Source of the DNA: an uncultured Bacteroidota bacterium
GTDB lineage: Bacteria; Bacteroidota; Bacteroidia; Chitinophagales; Chitinophagaceae
Direction: 5' to 3'
Length of the DNA: 7,148 nt
NCBI GenBank assembly: GCA_946479535.1
Contig: CAMLGP010000138.1
Location: 1 to 7,148 of the forward strand
Part shown: in pieces, positions 1 to 6,143 of the stretch
Numbering within the stretch: position 1 is the stretch's first letter
How the letters are laid out: each line of letters begins with the position of its first letter
Position numbers and translations under genes: made by a program
The notes under the pieces: generated by a model
What the model was told of the DNA's origin: nothing
Database searches by the model: none
The model's input: the letters and a program-made list of their open reading frames with translations, nothing else

Positions 1-1
1 T

Positions 2-2137
2 ATTTAGTGCAGTGGTTTATTTATTGAAAAAGAATTGCCATCAGGAAAACCTCAACGCAGTACTACAGGTACTGATTTTGAATATGAGCCATCTTTTTCT
101 GCGGATGGAAAAATAGTATTGTATACCACCTGGAATGATTCAGCAGCCGGAGCTATTTATAAGGTGAACCTGCAGGGTGCTGCAAAACCAGTTAAGATTA
201 CAAGCGCAAAGGCAATCTATCGCATGCCCTCTTATTCCCCTGATGGGAAATGGATCGTATTCCGCAAACAGGGTGGGGAAGATGTGTTGGGGCCAGCTTA
301 TACTGCTCATCCCGGCATTTATATAATGACGGCAGATGGAACAAATGAAAGCCTGGTAAAAGAAAACGGTGATCTTCCTCATTTCAATAGCACCAGCAAC
401 AGGATCTATTATCAACTGGGAGGCGGTATGAACAGAACCTACGCAAGCTGCAAACCAGATGGATCAGAAGAACGCGTGCATTTAAAGAGCACTTATGGCA
501 GCCAGTTCACGGTATCTCCTGATGAAAACTGGGTTGCTTTCATTGATCTGTTTGAAGTGTATGTGGCTGCATTTCCCAAAACAGGAAGAACCATTGATCT
601 GGGCAGCGGTACCAAAGATTTCCCGGTAAAGATTGTTTCCAAAGATGCAGGTATCAGTTTACACTGGAGTGCCGATAATAAACAATTGCATTATACACTC
701 GGCAATCAGTACTATTCCATTAACCTGGATGAACGCTTTGAGTTTATCGCCAATAAACCCGATTCATTGTTCAAAGTACCAGAGAAGGGGCTGGATGTGG
801 GACTGGAAGTGCCGGTTGATAAACCAAAAGGATTGATAGCATTTACCAATGCACGCATCATTACCATGAAGGGAGATGAGGTGATAGAAAATGGAACGGT
901 GCTGGTAGAGGGGAATTTGTTGAAGGCAATAGGTAAGAGCAGTGATATTACCCTGCCTGCAGGTACAAAGCAGATCAACTGCAATGGAAAAACCATATTG
1001 CCTGGATTTATAGATGCACATGCCCACGGTGATCATTTCCGTACGGGTATTATGCCACAGAAGCATTGGCCTTATTATGTGAACCTGGCCTATGGTGTAA
1101 CCACCATGCATGATCCTTCTGCCAATACTGAAATGGTATTTACACAAAGCGAGTCCATCAAGGCTGGATTAATGACCGGGCCACGCGTATTCTCAACCGG
1201 TACGGTACTGTATGGAGCAGATGGTGATTTTAAAGCGGTGATCAATTCAATTGATGATGCACGCAGCGCCCTGCGCAGAACCAAAGCATTCGGTGCATTC
1301 TCAGTAAAGAGTTATAATCAGCCCAGGCGTGAGCAACGGCAAATGATCATCCAGGCAGCCCGTGAATTACAAATGGAAGTGGTGCCTGAAGGTGGCTCCA
1401 CCTTTTTCCATAATCTCACCATGATCCTTGACGGACATACAACCGTTGAACATAACCTTCCGGTTGCTCCATTATATAATGATGTGATCCAGTTATGGAA
1501 GAATTCAAAAACAGCTTATACGCCCACGCTGATTGTTAGTTATGCCGGCGTGAGTGGTGAATATTACTGGTACCAGCATAGTAATGTATGGGAGAAGGAA
1601 AGATTAATGCGGTTCACTCCGCGTTCAGTTATTGATACAAGAAGCAGGCATCGTACCATGTTACCAGAAGAAGAGTATGAGAACGGGCATATCCTCGTTT
1701 CGCGCAGCGCAAAAAAACTACTGGATAATGGAGTGAAGGTGAATATGGGAGCGCATGGTCAGTTGCAGGGATTGGGTGTGCATTGGGAGATCTGGATGTT
1801 GCAGCAGGGGGGCATGACCAATCTGGAGGCGTTACAGGCAGCCACCGCTAATCCGGCCTTTAGCCTGGGACTGGATAAATGGATAGGGTCACTGGAGCCA
1901 GGCAAACTGGCAGACCTGATTGTGATGGACAAAAATCCGCTGGAAAATATTCGCAATACGGAGAGCGTCCATTACACAATGGTCAACGGCCGCCTGTATG
2001 ATGCGGAAACTTTAAATGAGATGGGGAATACCAATAAGACACGGAGCAAATTCTACTGGGAGCTATCTAAAAATGTGGATAGTTTCCCCTGGCATGAGAT
2101 GACCACGGAGGAAGAGAGAAGCTGCGACAGGAACTAG
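2..2137 (+). CDS. TolB-type beta-propeller / amidohydrolase fusion protein, 5'-truncated or frameshifted
   Basis: This is a metal-dependent hydrolase of the amidohydrolase superfamily with an N-terminal WD40/TolB-like propeller; such proteins are usually exported, and the substrate (peptide-like or cyclic amide) is unknown. Numbering here starts at the TTG at 35. Propeller blades carry the SADGK and SPDGKW signatures (about residues 23 and 68). The hydrolase domain runs from about 265 to 665: HAH at 329-331 (metal ligands), K425 in VKSYN (probable carboxylated lysine), E452, H473 in VEHN, H574 in GAHGQ, and a C-terminal GSLEPGKLADLIV strand typical of the superfamily. The TTG at 35 is unlikely to be a real start: it falls inside a propeller blade, no ribosome binding site precedes it, and the next in-frame ATG is at residue 64. 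Relatives are, from memory, over 1,000 residues long, so roughly a third is missing. An in-frame TAG at 5-7 means the gene is frameshifted there, or this assembly has a base error. The family call is firm; substrate and intactness are not. Confidence 0.85.
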
Positions 2138-2146
2138 AGGAGGATA

Positions 2147-2161
2147 TCCGCCTTCGGCGGA
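2147..2161 (+). other. GC-rich 6-bp hairpin just after the amidohydrolase stop
   Basis: Perfect inverted repeat TCCGCC / GGCGGA around a TTC loop, nine bases after the TAG stop at 2135-2137. No T-tract follows, so it is not a classical intrinsic terminator. It may protect the mRNA 3' end. It merges directly into the tandem array and resembles a GC-richer version of the array unit, so it may be the array's first or founding copy. Confidence 0.6.
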
Positions 2162-2319
2162 CAAGTTCTGCTTCAGCGAACAAGTTCTGCTACAGCGGAC
2201 AGTTTCTGCTTTAGTGAACAAGTTCTGCTTCAGCGAACAAGTTCTGCTTCAGCGGACAGTTTCTTCTTTAGCGAACATGTTCTGCTTTAGTTAACAAGTC
2301 CTGCTTCAGCGGACAGGTT
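2147..2319. repeat. Tandem array, 19-bp unit with 57-bp higher-order period
   Basis: Eight consecutive 19-bp units begin at 2161, 2180, 2199, 2218, 2237, 2256, 2275 and 2294. A degenerate copy lies before them (from 2147) and about 7 bases of a ninth after them. The consensus is ACAAGTTCTGCTTCAGCGA, with the last base A or G. The units come in triplets: 2161-2217 and 2218-2274 match at 54 of 57 positions, and 2275-2312 continues the pattern more diverged. As RNA, most units can fold into a short stem with a UUCA-type loop (GC-UUCA-GC, extended by GUUC/GAAC with one bulged U, or UCUGC/GCGGA with a wobble). No direct-repeat/spacer alternation is seen, so it is not a CRISPR. Function is unknown; candidates are a minisatellite, a stack of mRNA-end hairpins or a protein-binding array. 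Confidence 0.9.
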
Positions 2320-2342
2320 GCCATAAACGTTTTAATTCATTG

Positions 2343-2385
2343 AAAAGGCGCTATCCCTTACACCGGATATCGCCTTTACTTTTTT
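2343..2385 (+). terminator. Intrinsic terminator downstream of the amidohydrolase gene and repeat array
   Basis: The left arm AAAGGCGCTATCC (2344-2356) pairs with GGATATCGCCTTT (2365-2377) over 13 positions with one mismatch (C2351/T2370), around an 8-base loop. It is followed by ACTTTTTT on the plus strand. It lies about 206 bases past the amidohydrolase stop, so the repeat array would be part of that transcript. On the minus strand the stem is followed by TTTTC, a weaker tract, so it could also stop transcription from the small gene at 2575-2901. Confidence 0.8.
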
Positions 2386-2574
2386 ACTACCGATGTTACG
2401 GTGTAAATTTTGAATCAACGTTTTTCCGTCCTTACTTAACTTTTTAATATTTCGGCTTGAATAAGATGAAAATTGAGTGAGAATACAAAGTTTTATGTAA
2501 CCTACCATCTCCAACATCCAAAAAACCGGGATCAAAAACAGATACATCGCACATTATTTTTTTCTATCATAACA
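2386..2574. other. AT-rich spacer with no recognised feature
   Basis: This stretch lies between the terminator and the stop of the minus-strand small gene. It has several T and A runs. Short open frames exist on both strands (plus from 2473, minus 2332-2547), but none has a convincing start, composition or family resemblance. I see no tRNA, riboswitch or clear promoter in it. Confidence 0.5.
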
Positions 2575-2901
2575 TCACGACAGGGAACTAACCCATGTCA
2601 CTTTATAATTATCAACTTCCTGTTTTGTACATGTGATCAGGAAACCAGATTGAACGGGTATACTGATCCTGCAAAGCGATTCAGGATGTGTTGCTTCCAG
2701 CAAAATATCCAGTCGCCCTTCAACAGGCAATAGAATGGAAGAGCATTCAATGTATTCATAGTCAGCAGAGAAACGATTTTTCCATTCATTTTTCTTATTG
2801 ACAGAATTATCTACAGACTTGCTGCTTACCAGTTTGCGTAACATCCTTTTTGGAAAACTAATTTTACTTTTTATCCCTGTGATGCCTGTAGATTTTTTCA
2901 T
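2575..2901 (-). CDS. Hypothetical protein, 108 residues
   Basis: I do not recognise the family. The frame reads from an ATG at 2901 to a TGA at 2575-2577. The first 30 residues are strongly basic (MKKSTGITGIKSK, then KRMLRK). The remainder is mixed and looks like a small beta-rich domain: RFSADYEYIECSSILLPVEG, then alternating hydrophobic stretches ending VTWVSSLS. Three cysteines are present (in ECSS, LCRI and ITCT). There is no signal peptide or membrane span. A purine-rich AAGGAG lies about 14 bases before the start, rather far for a ribosome binding site, and could pair with an upstream TCCTTT. Codon use resembles that of the neighbouring genes, which favours a real gene. An internal start at M20 cannot be excluded. 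It stands alone, convergent with the amidohydrolase gene and downstream of ade on the same strand with a 184-bp gap. Confidence 0.5.
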   Translation of the reverse strand: MKKSTGITGIKSKISFPKRMLRKLVSSKSVDNSVNKKNEWKNRFSADYEYIECSSILLPVEGRLDILLEATHPESLCRISIPVQSGFLITCTKQEVDNYKVTWVSSLS

Positions 2902-3043
2902 GTTTTACAGTTTTACTCCTTTCCAATACGGTGAAAAGGAAAGCCAAATTGAATGCCAGAAATAGTAAACAGATCTATAAGAGTTGGAAGCCTTGCCAGG
3001 AAAGGGTTTCAGGAGATATGTACGGTATACGACAATTACCTGG

Positions 3044-3063
3044 ATTCCCAACAAAGTGGGAAT
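3044..3063 (-). terminator. Possible terminator hairpin after ade
   Basis: Inverted repeat ATTCCCA (3044-3050) and TGGGAAT (3057-3063) with a 6-base loop gives a perfect 7-bp stem starting 22 bases beyond the ade stop codon. No run of T follows it in the minus-strand direction, so it is at best a weak or factor-assisted terminator. Confidence 0.35.
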
Positions 3064-3085
3064 AGGAACGAAGAATTGGGAAAAC

Positions 3086-4711
3086 TTATTTTACAAATTG
3101 AAAATTATCACCATCAAACAGGCCCAGGTCACTAAGTTTGAGATGAGGAATAACCAGGAGGGCCATGAAAGAAAGCGTCATAAAAGGAGAGCCCAGCGTT
3201 GAGCCAGCGTTCTTAGCCATTTTATCAATCAATGAATAATCTTCGGCTACTTTGTAACCATCTTCACTACTCATTAATCCTGCAACCGGCAGGGGCACCA
3301 CTCTTTCAGCACTGCCATTTACACAGCTCACACCACCCTTGCATTCAACCAGCAGGTTAATGGCACGGGCAAGACTATCATCATCGGTTCCAACAGCAAC
3401 TATATTGTGACTGTCATGCGCAACGGTGGAGGCCAGTGCTCCCTGTTTCAATCCAAAGTTTTTAATGAAGGCAATGGCAGCAGGCGCTTTTTGATACCGG
3501 TTCACCACCACTATTTTAAGGATATCCCTGTCCGTATCGCAAATAATATTACCGTCTTTGGTTTTGGGAGAGAGAGAAAGTTTATTGGTGATCAGTTGCC
3601 CATCCAGTGCTTCTATTACAGGAATTTCCTTTTGCCCGTTCCACTTCACCTCCAGGCTGGCAGGTAATATTTTACCTGCAGCAAATTTATTGATGGTATT
3701 GGCTTTTGAAGAATTAGTTGTTTTAATGTTTGATTTACCATTTTCAGCAACCAGTTCTCCATCAATATAAGTTTTAAGCACCTGAAACTGTACAAGGTCC
3801 TTTACTACAATAAAATCAGCAGGGTCACCCATACGCAGCAAACCAACATCCAGCTTATAATGCAGCACAGGATTAAGACAGGCGGCCTTTAAAATTTTAA
3901 AAATATCGATGCCTTTGGCTACGGCTCTTGCGCAGAGTTGATTGATATGGCCCAATACCAGGCTATCAGGATGTTTATCATCACTGCAAAACAGGATCTT
4001 ATCCGGGTAATCATTGAGCAGACCAATCAGTGCTTCAAAGTTTTTAGCGGCGCTACCTTCACGGATAATGATCTTCATACCGTATTTCAATTTATCCAGT
4101 GCTTCTTCAGCGGTAAAGCATTCATGATCGGTTGAAATACCCGATTCAATATATTGTTTGGCCTGTTTGCCTCTTAAACCGGGAGCATGACCATCAACAG
4201 GTTTATTGAGGCGGTGAGCGGCTGCCAGTTTTTCCATCACTTCCGGGTCCTGGTTAAGCACACCGGGGAAATTCATCATTTCACTGAGGTATTTGATCTC
4301 TTTACGCTGGAGAAGTTTAGTAATATCATCTGCATCCAGGGTAGCGCCAGCTGTTTCAAAAGTAGTAGCCGGTACGCAGCTTGGCGCGCCGAAGTTGAAC
4401 TTAAAGTTTACGGTCCTGCCATTATTGATCATAAACTCTACGCCTTCCATTCCGCACACATTGGCAATTTCATGAGGGTCACTCACGGTGGCAACGGTTC
4501 CGTGTACAACGGCCAGCTTTGCAAATTGAGCGGGAATAAGCATGGAGCTTTCAATATGCACGTGGCTATCAATAAAGCCGGGGAGAATAAAATTATCAGC
4601 AGGGTAGTTTATTTCCTCAATGGAGCTGATCTTCCCGTTTTCAAAAGTGAGTTTGGCAGGATAGATCCTTTGCTGGTGAATATCTACGAGGTTGCCGCTA
4701 ATGGTTTGCAT
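3086..4711 (-). CDS. ade: Adenine deaminase
   Basis: Catalyses hydrolytic deamination of adenine to hypoxanthine and ammonia (EC 3.5.4.2) in cytosolic purine salvage. The 541-residue protein has the full amidohydrolase layout: an N-terminal beta-sandwich strand region (1-45), the metal motif [12 protein letters not shown] with H50 and H52, VSDPHE at 76-81, E144 in LSEMMN, H175 in DGHAPGL, H196 in [13 protein letters not shown] at 217-224, and SDD at 243-245 supplying the late metal-binding/catalytic aspartates. The C-terminal domain has [14 protein letters not shown] and a glycine-rich GG segment typical of Ade. It is slightly shorter than the 570-590 residues I recall for E. coli and B. subtilis enzymes; the ends look natural (C-terminus LGLFDGDNF plus a short tail), so I see no truncation. 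The ATG at 4711 immediately precedes the usual first strand. It follows the desaturase gene on the same strand across a 92-bp gap with a terminator, so it is probably transcribed separately. Confidence 0.95.
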   Translation of the reverse strand: MQTISGNLVDIHQQRIYPAKLTFENGKISSIEEINYPADNFILPGFIDSHVHIESSMLIPAQFAKLAVVHGTVATVSDPHEIANVCGMEGVEFMINNGRTVNFKFNFGAPSCVPATTFETAGATLDADDITKLLQRKEIKYLSEMMNFPGVLNQDPEVMEKLAAAHRLNKPVDGHAPGLRGKQAKQYIESGISTDHECFTAEEALDKLKYGMKIIIREGSAAKNFEALIGLLNDYPDKILFCSDDKHPDSLVLGHINQLCARAVAKGIDIFKILKAACLNPVLHYKLDVGLLRMGDPADFIVVKDLVQFQVLKTYIDGELVAENGKSNIKTTNSSKANTINKFAAGKILPASLEVKWNGQKEIPVIEALDGQLITNKLSLSPKTKDGNIICDTDRDILKIVVVNRYQKAPAAIAFIKNFGLKQGALASTVAHDSHNIVAVGTDDDSLARAINLLVECKGGVSCVNGSAERVVPLPVAGLMSSEDGYKVAEDYSLIDKMAKNAGSTLGSPFMTLSFMALLVIPHLKLSDLGLFDGDNFQFVK

Positions 4712-4728
4712 AGATTCAAATTAAAAAT

Positions 4729-4736
4729 CAAAAGTA
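4729..4736 (-). promoter_or_regulatory. Possible Bacteroidota -7 element upstream of ade
   Basis: On the minus strand TACTTTTG matches the Bacteroidota primary sigma factor -7 consensus TAnnTTTG, 17 bases before the ade ATG. No TTG or TTTG is visible at the usual distance upstream, because that position is occupied by the GC-rich terminator stem. The match lies in a T-rich tail and may be chance; the implied leader would be very short. Confidence 0.25.
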
Positions 4737-4739
4737 AAA

Positions 4740-4795
4740 AGTAAAAGCCGCCTGTGTGTACGGGCGGCTAACTTTTTAATTTTTTTACTTTAGCA
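4740..4795 (-). terminator. Intrinsic terminator after the desaturase gene, bidirectional in form
   Basis: AGCCGCC (4746-4752) pairs perfectly with GGCGGCT (4763-4769). On the plus strand the stem can extend to 10 bp through TGT/ACG with one wobble and a GTGT loop. On the minus strand it is followed by TTTTACTTTTTAC, and on the plus strand by AACTTTTTAATTTTTTT, so it has T-tracts on both sides. It starts 35 bases past the desaturase stop, which makes it that gene's terminator. No plus-strand gene ends here, so the plus-strand activity, if any, would block antisense transcription. Confidence 0.75.
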
Positions 4796-4803
4796 TTTTG
4801 GCT

Positions 4804-5913
4804 TTATACCGGTTCTGCCAGTTTTCTGCTGTCTACCGTTACTTTCACATTTGCATTTTCCAAATGTTCCACAGTGATCTTTTGCACTCTGCGTTTCATT
4901 AAGGCAATAGCCTCTTCTTTGCTTGCAAAAGTGTTGCCGTTCAGGTTTACCAGGTGGTCAGCCAGTTTATCATAGCGCTTGCCCATCAGGTAAACAAAAA
5001 CATGGAGATAATGAATGCCATCAAAGATGAAGGTCTTTTTTTCGGCAAAAGTGGGTTTCAACTTCAGGAATTCAGCAGGTATATCTGTGTAGTGCATGGA
5101 AGGGCGCAGGTGGTGCACGGTATGATAACCATCATTCCAGCAGGTATGATTGTAGGGCGTATTAATTACATTAATGGCGCTGGTGAAATTATTTTCAGGA
5201 TCAGTTTCATCAATAAAGGAATGCTGCGTCCAGTTACCGAGCATCATTACAATGCGGGCAAATACAAAAGGTATGATGAAGATCCAGAGGGTGGCGTGCA
5301 GGTTCACAAAGCACATGCCCACACAAAATAAATAAAAGGACCATTCACCATAAGTGAGGCGCATGTACCATTTCTTGCGTTTTTTGTTGAAGAGGTACAT
5401 GAAAGTATCACGGAAGCCGAGGAACAGGAACCGGGCAACATATTTCATGAAATCCCAAACGCTATCACGGCGATAGGCAAGAGTACTACTGGCATCATCC
5501 GGCATATTATTCTCAACATGGTGCATGGCCATGTGGTGAATGAAATAGGTTTCAGGGGTATGACCAAAGAAGGGACAAACACCCCAGATGGTCCAGTGGT
5601 AAAGCCAGGTATATCCTTTTTTAAAGAGTTTGCGATGGCTGATGCAATGCAGCATAAGGCCAAAGCGACCCTTGAAATATAATTGAGATATGTAGAAATA
5701 GGGAATGTAAAGCAGCCACCAGTATGCGCCCTGCAAGAGCGGTGTATATAATATAATGGCGGTGGGAATAACCAGGATGTGAATGGCGGTGAGCAAATGA
5801 ATAAACGGCAGGTCCCGCTTATCATTAATGTACTTCAACCAGAATTTCTCATAGCCGCTGAACTTCTCCTTGGGTTGATAAATGGGATCAGTAAGGGTGG
5901 CGAGTTCCTTCAT
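4804..5913 (-). CDS. Membrane fatty acid desaturase family protein
   Basis: Integral membrane di-iron desaturase or hydroxylase (fatty acid desaturase superfamily, PF00487 type), 369 residues. These enzymes use O2 and reduced carrier to introduce a double bond or hydroxyl in a lipid acyl chain. All three histidine boxes are present: HCISH (89-93), HHMAMHH (126-132, giving HxxxHH) and HTVHH (264-268); H118, H231 in NWTQHSF and H256 are further candidates near the metal site. Hydrophobic segments at about 36-60, 63-80, 103-117 and 191-225 give the usual two hairpins, with the boxes on the cytosolic face. No cytochrome b5 or ferredoxin domain is fused, so the electron donor is separate. The tail of about 50 residues is polar and lysine-rich. 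The ATG at 5913 has no Shine-Dalgarno, as is common in Bacteroidota. Substrate and regioselectivity cannot be read from the sequence; a lipid other than a fatty acid (for example a carotenoid or sphingolipid) remains possible. Confidence 0.88.
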   Translation of the reverse strand: MKELATLTDPIYQPKEKFSGYEKFWLKYINDKRDLPFIHLLTAIHILVIPTAIILYTPLLQGAYWWLLYIPYFYISQLYFKGRFGLMLHCISHRKLFKKGYTWLYHWTIWGVCPFFGHTPETYFIHHMAMHHVENNMPDDASSTLAYRRDSVWDFMKYVARFLFLGFRDTFMYLFNKKRKKWYMRLTYGEWSFYLFCVGMCFVNLHATLWIFIIPFVFARIVMMLGNWTQHSFIDETDPENNFTSAINVINTPYNHTCWNDGYHTVHHLRPSMHYTDIPAEFLKLKPTFAEKKTFIFDGIHYLHVFVYLMGKRYDKLADHLVNLNGNTFASKEEAIALMKRRVQKITVEHLENANVKVTVDSRKLAEPV

Positions 5914-6098
5914 TAGATATTACTCTGTTTTTCACCCGTTTATCTAGTTTTTAAAACAGGCGGTTTACAATTGAGATGCTACGGCTTCTGGTTTCGGTGT
6001 GCGTGAAATTACAGCATAACTGTAAAACTTGCTTATGAAATTGGAAAATCTTCTCTATCAAACGATTAAACAGGAGAAAAAGTATACAAAGCAAGGTT

Positions 6099-6113
6099 AA
6101 ACAGCCCCTGTTT
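6099..6113 (-). terminator. Weak hairpin downstream of the esterase gene
   Basis: AAACAG (6099-6104) and CTGTTT (6108-6113) form a 6-bp stem with a CCC loop, about 30 bases past the esterase stop. On the minus strand only TTTAA follows the stem; the better T-tract (TTTTTAT) is on the plus strand, where no gene ends. It may be a modest terminator between the esterase and desaturase genes. Confidence 0.35.
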
Positions 6114-6143
6114 TTATCCTCAAACGATTGTAAAAGAATGATG

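Noticed and set aside
35..37. TTG as the translation start of the large amidohydrolase gene
   Set aside because: It falls inside a propeller blade, lacks a ribosome binding site, and relatives have several more blades upstream.
2178..2282. LexA/DinR-type SOS boxes, suggested by repeated GAAC and GTTC half-sites
   Set aside because: The half-sites are separated by 2 bases, whereas the Gram-positive SOS box has 4. The sites lie downstream of a gene, not at a promoter, and no SOS gene is present.
2161..2319. CRISPR array
   Set aside because: The units are contiguous 19-bp copies with no unique spacers, and no cas genes are in view.
2332..2733. Short open frames in the spacer (minus 2332-2547, plus 2473-2733)
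   Set aside because: The first overlaps the intrinsic terminator and the second is largely antisense to the 108-residue gene. Neither has a start signal or coherent composition.
4187..4744. 185-residue plus-strand open frame opposite ade
   Set aside because: It lies almost wholly antisense to the well-supported adenine deaminase gene and shows no domain of its own.
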